33,985 nt of DNA from Actinomycetota bacterium. GTDB taxonomy: Bacteria; Actinomycetota; UBA4738; HRBIN12. Location of the stretch: contig VAYX01000016.1 of NCBI GenBank assembly GCA_005885325.1, positions 1 through 33,985 of the forward strand, read 5' to 3'. The first letter of the stretch is position 1; each line of letters starts with the position of its first letter. Shown piece by piece: positions 18,980 through 28,245 of the stretch. The translations under genes were made by a program, and so were the position numbers. The notes beneath the pieces were generated by a model. That model was not told the origin of the DNA, did no database searches, and saw nothing but the letters and a program-made list of their open reading frames with translations.

Positions 18980-19489
18980 CTACGGGTCGCGGAACAGCTG
19001 CTCGAGCCCGGCCCACCGTGGATCGACGACCTCCTCGGAGCACGTGCACTCGCCGAGGTTGCGGTCGCCACCGCAACGCGGGCACAGCCCCAGACAATCG
19101 GGCCGGCACAAGGGGGAGAACGGCATCGACAGGACGACGGAGTCCCGGACCATCTGCTCCGGGTCCAGCGTCAGGTCCTCACCGAGCTCGTAATCGTCCT
19201 CCGGACCCGGCCGGAGAGGGAACAGCTCGTGCATCTCGACGTCGAACGGCTGCGTGAACTCCTTCAGGCATCGGGCGCAGCGGAGCGCCATCGTGCCCCG
19301 GATGGTCCCGGTCGCGTACACCCCGTCGACCACGCTCTCCAATGTGAGATCGCCCGAGAGGCGCTGGTCCCCCGAAACCTCGGCAAGCTCCGTGTGCAAC
19401 CCCTCGACGGCCTCGTCCACGCGCACCGTCTTGGTCGAGCCTGGGCTGTCGACCAGGTCGCGGACGTCGATCGCGCGCATCACCATCAC
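18980..19489 (-). CDS. YceD/DUF177 family protein
   Basis: [34 protein letters not shown]..., [26 protein letters not shown]; immediately upstream of rpmF. Confidence 0.9.
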   Translation of the reverse strand: MMVMRAIDVRDLVDSPGSTKTVRVDEAVEGLHTELAEVSGDQRLSGDLTLESVVDGVYATGTIRGTMALRCARCLKEFTQPFDVEMHELFPLRPGPEDDYELGEDLTLDPEQMVRDSVVLSMPFSPLCRPDCLGLCPRCGGDRNLGECTCSEEVVDPRWAGLEQLFRDP

Positions 19490-20019
19490 TCCTCTTCCTC
19501 CAACTCCTCCGGGCCGAACTCCTGCTGGGCCGGCGCCGTCCCCCGCAGGCGGTCCCTTCCCCCCTCCACCTGCTCGAGCGTGCGGCCCAGGGCGGCCTTG
19601 GTGGCAGCCAGCTCCTCACCGCTTCGCTGCAGCGCGATCTCGAATTGGGCCAGCTTGGCGTCCACGTAGTCTTCGGCCTCCAGGCGCATCCGCCGGGCCT
19701 CCTCGCGGGCCTCGGCCAGGATCCGGTCGGCTTCGGCCTCCGCTCGCTTCATCACCTCTTCGCGGGTGGCCATGCGGAGCTGCTCCTGCTCTGCCTCCTC
19801 CACGATCCGCTGCGAGTCGCGGCGGGCCTTGGTCAGGAGCTCCTCACGATCCTTCACCACCCACCGGGCCTGCTTGATCTCCTCGGGCAAGGCCTCCCGC
19901 ATCTGGGCCACCAGCTCCAGGATCTCCTCCCGGTTCAGCAGGGCCGACGAGGAGAGCGGCATGGACTTCGCCTCCCTGATCATGTCCTCCATCTGTTGCA
20001 GGCGGGCCGCAAGGTCCAC
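19486..20019 (-). CDS. DivIVA-like coiled-coil protein (SepIVA-like by position)
   Basis: GTG start: VDLAARLQQMEDMIREAKSMPLSSSALLNREEILELVAQMREALPEEIKQARWVVKDREELL...; long coiled coil; between DUF177 and coaD, comparable to the mycobacterial rnc-DUF177-sepIVA order. Confidence 0.75.
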   Translation of the reverse strand: MDLAARLQQMEDMIREAKSMPLSSSALLNREEILELVAQMREALPEEIKQARWVVKDREELLTKARRDSQRIVEEAEQEQLRMATREEVMKRAEAEADRILAEAREEARRMRLEAEDYVDAKLAQFEIALQRSGEELAATKAALGRTLEQVEGGRDRLRGTAPAQQEFGPEELEEEE

Positions 20020-20504
20020 TACCGGGGACCCCCGAGCTTCTCCGCCAGCCGCTCGGCCACGACCGCCGGCACCAGCCCCGAGACGTCGCCTCCGTACCTG
20101 GCGACCTCCCTGACCAAAGACGAGGACAGGAACGACCAGTTCGGCGCGGTGGTCATGAACAGGGTCTCCACGCCCGACAGGCTCCGGTTCATCTGGGCCA
20201 TCTGGATCTCGTACTCGAAGTCCGTCACCGCCCGGAGGCCCTTGACAATGACGCTGGAGCCCCGGAGCCTTGCGTAGTCCACGAGCAATCCGGAGAACGG
20301 ATCGACCTCCACGTTCCCCAGCTCGCTCGTTGCCTCCTTGAGCATCGAGACCCGCTCCTCCACACTGAACAATGGTTGCTTGGCCGGGTTCTCCAGCACC
20401 GCGACCACCACCGTGTCGAAGTGCCGCCCAGCCCGTTCGATGATGTCGAGATGACCGTTCGTCACGGGGTCGAACGTCCCCGGACACAGGGCGGTCAAGC
20501 CCAA
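20019..20504 (-). CDS. coaD: Phosphopantetheine adenylyltransferase
   Basis: ALCPGTFDPVTNGHLDIIERAGRHFD..., VIVKGLRAVTDFEYEIQMAQMNR, LSSSLVREVARYGGDVSGLVP. Confidence 0.95.
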   Translation of the reverse strand: MGLTALCPGTFDPVTNGHLDIIERAGRHFDTVVVAVLENPAKQPLFSVEERVSMLKEATSELGNVEVDPFSGLLVDYARLRGSSVIVKGLRAVTDFEYEIQMAQMNRSLSGVETLFMTTAPNWSFLSSSLVREVARYGGDVSGLVPAVVAERLAEKLGGPR

Positions 20505-20505
20505 C

Positions 20506-21060
20506 TCAGACCTCCCGGTAGACCAGGACGAGGGTGTCGCCGTACTCCAGGCGCCTCGCGACGTGCCAGTGTACTGGAATGACAGGCATGGAACCCCTGA
20601 CCGGACGGGTCAGGACGACCGTCCACCCGTGCTCGGGGAGCCATCCCGATCCGAGCTCGGCGAGCACGGCGTCCACCTCCGCCTCGGGCGCCTCGTAGGG
20701 GGGATCGGCCACCACCAGGTCGAACGGTCCTGCCGATCTGTCATGCCTGGTGACGAACGCGGTCACCGCCGAAGCGATCACGGCCCCCCGCTCGGCCAGC
20801 GCCGTACGGTCGAGGTTCCGGCGGATGGTGGTCAGTGCCGGGCGGCTCCGGTCCACGAAGGCGGCCCGCTCCGCCCCCCGCGAGAGGGCCTCGATGCCCA
20901 ATGCGCCCGTCCCCGCGTACAGGTCCAGCACCGCCGCGCCGGGGACGTCGGAGGCGATGCTGGAGAACAGGCCCTCCCTCGCCATGTCGGAGACCGGGCG
21001 AACCCCCCGCGGGACGGGCGCCAGGCGGACGCCTTTCGCCGTCCCGGCGATGATCCGCAT
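20506..21060 (-). CDS. rsmD: 16S rRNA (guanine966-N2)-methyltransferase RsmD
   Basis: MRIIAGTAKGVRLAPVPRGVRPVSDMAREGLFSSI, VLDLYAGTGALGIEALSRGAERAAFVD, LVVADPPYE. Confidence 0.93.
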   Translation of the reverse strand: MRIIAGTAKGVRLAPVPRGVRPVSDMAREGLFSSIASDVPGAAVLDLYAGTGALGIEALSRGAERAAFVDRSRPALTTIRRNLDRTALAERGAVIASAVTAFVTRHDRSAGPFDLVVADPPYEAPEAEVDAVLAELGSGWLPEHGWTVVLTRPVRGSMPVIPVHWHVARRLEYGDTLVLVYREV

Positions 21061-21090
21061 GGAAACGACTGTAACGGCGTCGGCAGACCG

Positions 21091-23289
21091 CTAGGAGTGG
21101 AACAGCCAGTCGATCGAGCGCTCGAACCGACTCCGAAGCTCGTCGAGGAGGCCCGGGTGTCGCTCGAGATCGGGATCCTCCTCGATCGCGGCGAACGCCC
21201 GTGCTCGCGCCCGCTTCACCAGCTCGAGGTCGTCGGCGAGGCGCGCGAGCTTCAGGTCCGGAAGCCCCGATTGGCGAACGTCGAACAGCGTGCCCTCGCC
21301 CCGCAGGCGCAGGTCCTCGTCGGCCAGCTCGAACCCGTCCGTGGTCCGAACCATGGCCGCGAGTCGAGCCCTGGCCTCCTCGTTCTCCGGGGTGCTCTCG
21401 TCGAACAGGACGCAGTACGACCGGTACTCGCCACGCCCGATCCTCCCCCGGAGCTGGTGGAGCTGCGCCAGGCCGAACCGCTCGGCGTTCTCCACCATCA
21501 TCACGGTCGCGTTGGGGACGTCGACGCCGACCTCGATCACGGTGGTGGAGATCAGCAGGTGGTGCTTGCCCGCCCGGAACTCCTCCATCACCCGCTCCTT
21601 GGCCGTCGGCCGGAGCCGCCCGTGCAGGACCTCCACGGAGAGGTCCGGGAACACCTGGGTCGCCAGCCGCTCGGCCTCCTTCTCGGCGGCCCGGACCTCG
21701 GCCCGATTGGCCTCGTCGATCGCCGCGCAGACCACGAAGGCCTGCCGGCCGGCCTGAACCTCCCGGCGGACCAGGTCGTAGGCCGCCGTACGCTCCGCGG
21801 CGGTCTTGGCGATCCGGGTCTCGACGGGCTGGCGACCCGAGGGCATCTCGTCCAGCAGGACCACGTCGAGGTCCCCGTAGTACGTGAGCGCGAGTGTCCG
21901 GGGGATGGGGGTGGCCGTCATGATCAGCACATCCGGTGAGCCGCCCTTCCCCTTCAGTGCCATCCTCTGGTGGACGCCGAACCGATGCTGCTCGTCGATC
22001 ACGGCGAGGGACAGGTCCAGGAACGAGACGCCCTCCTGGACCAGCGCGTGGGTCCCCACGACGAGGTCCACGTCACCGCCGGCGATGCCGTCCAGGATCC
22101 TGGTCCGGTCCTTGCCGGTCACCGACGCCGACAACAGCGCGTAGGTGACGCCGGGCCCGCCCGTCGATGTCTGGGACTCGAGCAACGACGCCTGGCCATC
22201 GGTAGGTCCGTCCGCCAGCTCGAGGTAGGAAACGGCCCCGAACGGCCCCAGCAGCTCGGTCATCGACCGGAAATGCTGCCCGGCGAGGACTTCGGTCGGG
22301 GCCATGATCGCCGCCTGGTGGCCCGACTGGATCGCGACCAGCGCCGCATAGAGCGCGACCAGGGTCTTGCCCGAGCCCACGTCCCCCTGCAGGAGCGCGT
22401 TCATGGGTCGGGGACGGGCCATGGCGTCCCCCACCTGTTGCATGGCCCGGCGCTGTGCCCGGGTGGGCTCGAACGGCACGCCGGTGAGCAGCCGCTCCAC
22501 CAGCGGACCGCTCGTTTCGTGCGCGACTCCTCGCTGGCCCGCCTCCACCCGATGCTTGCGGAACGCCACGCCGAGCTCCAGCGTGAACAGTTCGTCGAAC
22601 TTCAGCCGTTCACGGGCACTCGCCAGATCCTCCTGTGACTCGGGGAAGTGGACGGCGCGGATGGCCGGATCGAAGGATGGGAGGGACTCGGCCGCGACGA
22701 TGTCCTCGGGGAGTGGGTCGGGGATCCGCGGAAGGCGTTCGAGCGCTCGGAACACGAGCTCGCGGATGGTCCGGGTGGTCACGCCCTCCGTGGCCCGGTG
22801 GACCGGCGTGATCCGGCCGGTGTGCACCATGTCCGCCTCGGCCCCCCGGAGGATCTCCACCTCGAAGTTGACCATCTGCAACTTGCCCCGGTACAGGGCT
22901 GGGGTGCCGGACACGGCGAGCTCCTGCCCTTCCTTGTACAGCGTCGCCGCCCACGGCTGATTGAAGAACGTGAGGTCGAGGTAGCCAGAGCCGTCGTACA
23001 GGGTGACCGTCACCATGCTCTGGCGCCTGCGGGTCTGGCGCTTCGTGGTCCGCTTCACCCGGGCGATGACCGTCCCCTCCTGCCCCACCCGGAGATCCCG
23101 GATCGAGGCCACCTGCGATCGGTCGATGTAGCGCCGCGGGTAGTGATGGAGCAGGTCCCGCACCGTGCGGATGTCCAGCGCCTCAGCCAGGACGTCGGCG
23201 GCCGGCGGGCCCTTGTCTTTGAACCCGGCCCGGCGCGCCGCCAGGGCGCGGTCGATGGCCGTGATCGGCGACGAGAGCGTGAGCGTCAC
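21091..23289 (-). CDS. recG: ATP-dependent DNA helicase RecG (start uncertain)
   Basis: LLQGDVGSGKTLVALYAAL, VGTHALVQEGVSFLDLSLAVIDEQHRFGVHQRMAL, ATPIPRTLALTYYGDLDVVLLDEMPSGRQPVETR, QLRGRIGRGEYRSYC. Start placed at GTG 23289 because the longer ORF overlaps the divergent tlpA-like gene. Confidence 0.93.
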   Translation of the reverse strand: MTLTLSSPITAIDRALAARRAGFKDKGPPAADVLAEALDIRTVRDLLHHYPRRYIDRSQVASIRDLRVGQEGTVIARVKRTTKRQTRRRQSMVTVTLYDGSGYLDLTFFNQPWAATLYKEGQELAVSGTPALYRGKLQMVNFEVEILRGAEADMVHTGRITPVHRATEGVTTRTIRELVFRALERLPRIPDPLPEDIVAAESLPSFDPAIRAVHFPESQEDLASARERLKFDELFTLELGVAFRKHRVEAGQRGVAHETSGPLVERLLTGVPFEPTRAQRRAMQQVGDAMARPRPMNALLQGDVGSGKTLVALYAALVAIQSGHQAAIMAPTEVLAGQHFRSMTELLGPFGAVSYLELADGPTDGQASLLESQTSTGGPGVTYALLSASVTGKDRTRILDGIAGGDVDLVVGTHALVQEGVSFLDLSLAVIDEQHRFGVHQRMALKGKGGSPDVLIMTATPIPRTLALTYYGDLDVVLLDEMPSGRQPVETRIAKTAAERTAAYDLVRREVQAGRQAFVVCAAIDEANRAEVRAAEKEAERLATQVFPDLSVEVLHGRLRPTAKERVMEEFRAGKHHLLISTTVIEVGVDVPNATVMMVENAERFGLAQLHQLRGRIGRGEYRSYCVLFDESTPENEEARARLAAMVRTTDGFELADEDLRLRGEGTLFDVRQSGLPDLKLARLADDLELVKRARARAFAAIEEDPDLERHPGLLDELRSRFERSIDWLFHS

Positions 23290-23341
23290 GGGGAGCCGGT
23301 CGGTTCGGTCGGCGGCGCGGAACCCACACCGTGGTTCTACC

Positions 23342-23902
23342 ATGCACCTCATGCCGCTCCGCCGGATCGCCTTCGCGTCCGCCCTCATCGCGATGGCGGC
23401 GGCGGCGTGCACGGGTGGTGCCTCGGACGTCGGCGGGGGCGATCGGACGCCGGTTCCGGCGCGGAACGCCACGCAGGCCCCCCTCCTGCCGACCGACGCT
23501 TCGGCCCTTCCCGGGTTCGACTTCGGAACCTTCCAGGAGCTGCTGGGTCAGCTGAAGGGAACCCCCGTGGTCGTGAACGTCTGGGCGGCATGGTGCGGGC
23601 CGTGCCGGGTGGAGGCCCCGGACCTGGCGTCCGCCTCGCACTCCTACGGCTCCCGCGTCCAGTTCTTGGGGGTGGACATCTTGGACTCGCGATCATCGGC
23701 CAGGTCCTTCATGGTCGAGTACGGGTGGAACTACCCGAGCGTCTTCGACCCCACGGCCGCGATCCGAAACGGTTTGGGGTTCGTGGGGCAGCCGGACACC
23801 ATCTTCTACGACGCCGGGGGCCGCATCGCGATGACCTGGCAGGGGCCGCTCACCCCCGCTGCCCTCCAGAAGGGATTGAACAGGATCCTTCCTTCGGTCT
23901 GA
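23342..23902 (+). CDS. TlpA/ResA-type thioredoxin-fold lipoprotein
   Basis: Lipobox AMAAAAC; VVVNVWAAWCGPCRVEAPDLASASHSYGSRVQFLGVDILDS; WCGPC redox motif; cis-Pro region FVGQPDTIFYD. Confidence 0.9.
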   Translation: MHLMPLRRIAFASALIAMAAAACTGGASDVGGGDRTPVPARNATQAPLLPTDASALPGFDFGTFQELLGQLKGTPVVVNVWAAWCGPCRVEAPDLASASHSYGSRVQFLGVDILDSRSSARSFMVEYGWNYPSVFDPTAAIRNGLGFVGQPDTIFYDAGGRIAMTWQGPLTPAALQKGLNRILPSV

Positions 23903-23905
23903 GCG

Positions 23906-26900
23906 TCAATGGTCGATGGGCGAAAGGATCGACGATCGGTTCCGTGCCGGCGTCTTCAACTCGTCGAGGACGGCCTCGGCCCTGCGATACAGCCTGCCGG
24001 CCATCCGCCGATCTCCACGCCGCTTCTCGGCCGCAGCGTGGAGCGAAAGGGACCGCGCAAGCCACGCAGTCCGACCCATGGTGCTCCACGTTTCGACGGC
24101 TCGCTCGAATGCCTTCGCCGCGCCCTCGTCGTCCCCCGCGCGGAGCGCGTGCAGACCCTCGTTCTCCAGGACGACCGCCGCGATCTCCGCTTCCTCGATC
24201 GCAACGTCAGGTCTGCCCTCGACGTCCGCTCCCGCCAGCAACGCGGACTGCCGCTCCAACGCCACGGCCAGGCCCAGGAAGCCGCCCGAGCCCAGGGACC
24301 GAGCGAGCGAGGCGGCTCGAGCCAGGTGGCGCCGCGCCTCATCCGGCCGGCCGGCGCCAAGGGAGGCTCGTCCACGAAGGAGCGGAACGAGCGGCTCGAG
24401 GATGAGCCAGTCGCTGGCTCGCACCGCGGTACCGAGGCGAACGCCGAGGCCCGAGACCTTGTCCCAGACCCCTCGGTCAAGCGCCAGCCACGCTTCGAAC
24501 AGGAGGGCCTCGCAACGCATCACGCGGATCCTCTTCTGCTCGATGATCAGCCGGGCCGCCCGGAGCCGGCTCTGTGCAAGCGACGGCGAACCGGACCTGA
24601 GCGCCGCGCGGGCTCCCGCCAGGAGCCCGGTGGCTCGAACCCGCGCCGAGCGCAGCTCACGGGCGAGCTCGAGGGCCTCGAGGCTCAGGCGTTCAGCCTC
24701 GTCGGGAGGGCCAACAGCGGCCGCGGCCATGGCACCGATGAGGACGGTGTCGGCCTCCGCATAGCGATCACCTGACTGAGCCGCCAGCGGTCTCGCTTCG
24801 CGCATGATCCGGATGGCCTCCCCGAACTCGCCGCAGAAATACGCGAAGTAGCCGCGTGTCCTGGCCACCGCGGCCCGCGATCGAAGGTCGCGGTCGTCCT
24901 CCGCGAGCCGGTTCGCCTCCTCCAACCACCGATGGAACTCCCGGCCCCCTTGCGTGGTGAGCAGGTACGCGAGGTCCTGGGCGGCGACCGAACGGCCCCA
25001 GCGATCCCTCGAGCGCGTGAACAGGCGATGGGCCTTGCGGAGTTCCAGCAACTCGCGCGAGTAATCGTCTCTGCTCCACGTCTCGGAAAGATGGTGGAGC
25101 GCCCACGCCTGCCCCCGGACATCACCGAGGATCGCGAACTCCCCTCGTGCCTCCTCCAGGAGCGTTCGAGCTCGACGCATGCGACCCGCGTCGCTCTCGG
25201 CTCGTCCCAGCGCGAGCAACGCCCGGGCCGCTAGGCGCCGGTCGCCAAGCTCATGGCCGATGGCCCTGGCCTGGGTGGCGTGCGTGATTGCCTCGCGGTG
25301 CCGCCCCATCTCGATCAAGCTCTCCGCCCGGCCCGTGAGGAGCGTGGCGGTGGTCCGAGGGTCGATGCCTTCCTCATCTTCCTGGACGATGCGAAGGGCC
25401 CGCTCGTACAGAGCCTCGGCGGAGCGCGCCTGGTAGGCGAAGGTCTGCGCCGCAGACCGACCGAGATACCGAACCGCGAGCCGAGCGGTTCCGATCGGTG
25501 GACGCCGGCCCGTCGTCGAGCGCCCGAGCTCCCACGCCCGCTCGTAATGATGGGCGAGCGCGGCGATGGGCTCCTCGGACGCCGACGGGGCACGTCCCCG
25601 CAACCACTCCGCGATCTGCCGATGACGGCGGGCCCGTTCCAATCGCGGCAACGACTCGTAGGCCACCTCGCGGATCAGCGGGTGCTTGAACCCGTACTCC
25701 ACCGACCCCGGGACGGCGCTCGTGGCGCGACGCCGCAGCAGGTCGCGTCCCTCCAGCGACAGCAGGGCCCGGTGAGGATCGGGGACCTCGGACAGGTGTT
25801 CCTCGAGCCCGTCCCACGTCGCATCACCCGCGACCGACGCGTCCTGGAGCACCTGTTTCTCGTCCGGTGGAAGCCCGTCCAGCCGAGCGGCGATCAACGA
25901 CCGGATCGTCGGGGGCACGGCCTGCAGGAGGTTCGGCTGGGCCACTCGCCAGCCGGTGGCTCCGGACACCAGCGCACCCGTCTCGACCAGCATCCCCAGG
26001 CTCTCCTCGAGGAACAACGGGTTGCCTGCGGCCAACCCCACCGGGGCCTGGACCACTGCACGGGGGGCCGCTTCTCCCAGGACGCTGTGAGCGAGCTCCA
26101 GCATCGCGGGGTCCGGCAGCGACCCCAGCTCGAGCTGGGGGAGTTTCGCGATCAGCTTGTCGGGCCGGGAGAGACCGAGGAACAGCACAGGGCAGTTCCA
26201 CGGCTGGCGGCTCACGTCCTCGAGGGCCTTCACCAGGTCCGGGTCCGCCCACTGCAGGTCGTCGAGAACGACGGTGACCGGCTGCTTCATCCTGGCCAGC
26301 CCCTCCACGACCGTGCGGACCGCCGCAAGTGCGTCATGCACCGATCCGGGTGCTTGCCCCGGTGCGACCCGTCCGGCCAGCAACAGGCTCATCTCCCTGA
26401 CCAGGGTCCTTCGGTCCACGCCGGCGATGCGCTCCGCGAGTCGCGTCGCCCCGGCCTCGATCTCCTTGATCGGCGCTCCCGGGGAGACGCCGGCGGCCCC
26501 GCCGATCGCTTCGGCCATGGCATGCAGGGGGTGCTGTGGGCCGAAGGGCACGCACCGGCCGGCCAAGACGGAACCGCGCCGCAGGCGTTTGCGGAACTCC
26601 GCCGCGGCCCGCGACTTGCCCAGTCCGGGTTCGCCGGTGACGACGAGGACCCGGGATCGGGCTTCGCGTTCGGTGGCGAGCGTCTCGTCTCGAAGGCGAT
26701 GCATCACGTCCGCCCGGTCGACGAATGCTCTCGTCGGCGTCCGGCCCTGTCGCGTGGCCGGGCGGGCCGACCGGACGCCCACGGCCTCATAGGTCGCGAG
26801 ATCGGGCTTGCCCTTCGCTTGCCGGGTGTATCGGGGGCCGTACCGGATGGCGCCGGAGGTCCGGGCCCTCGTGCGCTCGTCGACCAACACCCGCCCGCCC

Positions 26901-27364
26901 GGTGCGAGATCCGCGAGCCTCGACGCGGTGTTCACCGTGTCGCCGATCACGGTGAACCCCGCCGGCTCATCGGAAGGGGCGACCATGACTTCCCCTGAGT
27001 TCACGCCCGCGTGGACTTCGGGGAACGGGAGGCCTTCGCTCCTCGCGTTCAGTTCGCGGACGTGATCCCGTACGGCCAGCGCGGCCCGGACCGCCCGTTC
27101 GGCGTCGTCCTCGTGGACGATCGGGACCCCGAAGACGGCCATGAACCCGTCCCCCATGATCTGGGGCACCGTGCCGCCGAAGGTCTCGGCGATCCGCTGG
27201 AGCGCGTGCAGCTGGGGACGGAGGAAGCGATAGACCTCCTCGGCATCCATGGAGGCTGCGAGCGCCGTGTACCCGGCGAGGTCAGCGAAGAGGACCGAGA
27301 CGAGCTTGCGTTCGCCTCGCTCGGCGACGGGCGCCCTCGACCCAACGGTCCGCCTATCCGGCAT
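23906..27364 (-). CDS. Class III adenylate/guanylate cyclase - AAA ATPase - TPR signalling protein (1152 aa)
   Basis: N-terminal cyclase domain (VSVLFADLAGYTALA, GGTVPQIMGDGFMAVFG, FTVIGDTVNTASRLAD), Walker A VVTGEPGLGKS, Walker B-like VTVVLDDLQWADPDL, helical-repeat C-terminus. Confidence 0.92.
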   Translation of the reverse strand: MPDRRTVGSRAPVAERGERKLVSVLFADLAGYTALAASMDAEEVYRFLRPQLHALQRIAETFGGTVPQIMGDGFMAVFGVPIVHEDDAERAVRAALAVRDHVRELNARSEGLPFPEVHAGVNSGEVMVAPSDEPAGFTVIGDTVNTASRLADLAPGGRVLVDERTRARTSGAIRYGPRYTRQAKGKPDLATYEAVGVRSARPATRQGRTPTRAFVDRADVMHRLRDETLATEREARSRVLVVTGEPGLGKSRAAAEFRKRLRRGSVLAGRCVPFGPQHPLHAMAEAIGGAAGVSPGAPIKEIEAGATRLAERIAGVDRRTLVREMSLLLAGRVAPGQAPGSVHDALAAVRTVVEGLARMKQPVTVVLDDLQWADPDLVKALEDVSRQPWNCPVLFLGLSRPDKLIAKLPQLELGSLPDPAMLELAHSVLGEAAPRAVVQAPVGLAAGNPLFLEESLGMLVETGALVSGATGWRVAQPNLLQAVPPTIRSLIAARLDGLPPDEKQVLQDASVAGDATWDGLEEHLSEVPDPHRALLSLEGRDLLRRRATSAVPGSVEYGFKHPLIREVAYESLPRLERARRHRQIAEWLRGRAPSASEEPIAALAHHYERAWELGRSTTGRRPPIGTARLAVRYLGRSAAQTFAYQARSAEALYERALRIVQEDEEGIDPRTTATLLTGRAESLIEMGRHREAITHATQARAIGHELGDRRLAARALLALGRAESDAGRMRRARTLLEEARGEFAILGDVRGQAWALHHLSETWSRDDYSRELLELRKAHRLFTRSRDRWGRSVAAQDLAYLLTTQGGREFHRWLEEANRLAEDDRDLRSRAAVARTRGYFAYFCGEFGEAIRIMREARPLAAQSGDRYAEADTVLIGAMAAAAVGPPDEAERLSLEALELARELRSARVRATGLLAGARAALRSGSPSLAQSRLRAARLIIEQKRIRVMRCEALLFEAWLALDRGVWDKVSGLGVRLGTAVRASDWLILEPLVPLLRGRASLGAGRPDEARRHLARAASLARSLGSGGFLGLAVALERQSALLAGADVEGRPDVAIEEAEIAAVVLENEGLHALRAGDDEGAAKAFERAVETWSTMGRTAWLARSLSLHAAAEKRRGDRRMAGRLYRRAEAVLDELKTPARNRSSILSPIDH

Positions 27365-27929
27365 CCTCCCCGCCGCGGATCGCGTTGCCGGGCAGATAGG
27401 CGAACGACGAGTCCGTTCCCCCGATCCCCTCCACGGTCAGGAGGTCATGGGCGATCGCCGTCCACAGCTCCTCGAAGCTCGGCCTTCCCAAGTCCACGAG
27501 GACGTCGAACCCCCGGCCCGAGACGACGGCTGCGCCATACCAATATGTGTTCTCGTCGAACTTGTCCTTGAAGGCCTCGTCCAGGGCGTCCAGGAGGTCG
27601 AACGGACTTCCGGCGGCGCGAACCCGTACGAGTGCGCAGTACGGCGGGCTTGCCCGCTTGGGCCCCCTGATGCTCGAGACCTTGAGCTCGGTGGACGTCT
27701 CGGAATGAACGCCCGCGTCCCAGAGAGGTCCGGCGATGAACGTCTGGGCGTCCTCAAGGCTCCGGCTCTCCATGCGCGTGTACACGGCGAAGGAGCCGAT
27801 GAAGTGCGCCACGAACTTGACCTGATCGCGATTGGCCCCCACGGACTCGACGACCTGCCGGATGGACCTCCCTGCCTCGATCGTCTGGGAGAAGACATGA
27901 TGGACGATCGGACCCTCCGCTGATTGCAT
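27354..27929 (-). CDS. Uncharacterised 191-aa protein with two apparent RAM/Lrp-AsnC-like half-repeats, coupled to the cyclase gene
   Basis: Long ORF with GAGGGGG SD upstream of ATG; overlaps the cyclase start by 11 bp. Internal similarity: SLEDAQTFIAGPLWDA-GVHSETSTELK vs SFEELWTAIAHDLLTVEGIGGTDSSFAYL. Confidence 0.7.
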   Translation of the reverse strand: MQSAEGPIVHHVFSQTIEAGRSIRQVVESVGANRDQVKFVAHFIGSFAVYTRMESRSLEDAQTFIAGPLWDAGVHSETSTELKVSSIRGPKRASPPYCALVRVRAAGSPFDLLDALDEAFKDKFDENTYWYGAAVVSGRGFDVLVDLGRPSFEELWTAIAHDLLTVEGIGGTDSSFAYLPGNAIRGGEDAG

Positions 27930-28030
27930 GATTCCCCCTCAGGATTCGTTCCTCGACAACTCTGCTCTCCGGACGGCCCGACCGCAAGGCGACGGGAAGC
28001 CGGAGGCCGTCTGTTACCCTTGCTCGCGCC

Positions 28031-28222
28031 ATGGCAGCCGTGTGCGAGATCTGCGGGAAGAAGCCGTTCTTCGGCAAGCGGGTGTCCCACTCCCACCACC
28101 GGACCAACCGAAGGTTCGATCCGAACGTCCAGCGGGTCCGGGCCCTGGTGAATGGGTCGCCGCGGCGGATCTACGCCTGCACCAGTTGCCTGAAGGCCGG
28201 CAAGGTTCAGCGAGCCGGCTAG
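28031..28222 (+). CDS. rpmB: 50S ribosomal protein L28
   Basis: MAAVCEICGKKPFFGKRVSHSHHRTNRRFDPNVQRVRALVNGSPRRIYACTSCLKAGKVQRAG; zinc-ribbon (two CxxC) form. Confidence 0.95.
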   Translation: MAAVCEICGKKPFFGKRVSHSHHRTNRRFDPNVQRVRALVNGSPRRIYACTSCLKAGKVQRAG

Positions 28223-28245
28223 ATCCCGCCCCCCGCTGTGGCACG

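Noticed and set aside
23290-23472. N-terminal extension of RecG (793-aa ORF)
   Set aside because: Overlaps the divergent TlpA-like lipoprotein start and lacks conserved sequence; GTG at 23289 is a better start.
22648-24405. 585-aa plus-strand ORF across recG, tlpA and cyclase
   Set aside because: Wrong frame relative to the TlpA lipoprotein and antisense to recG and the cyclase gene; no domain signal.
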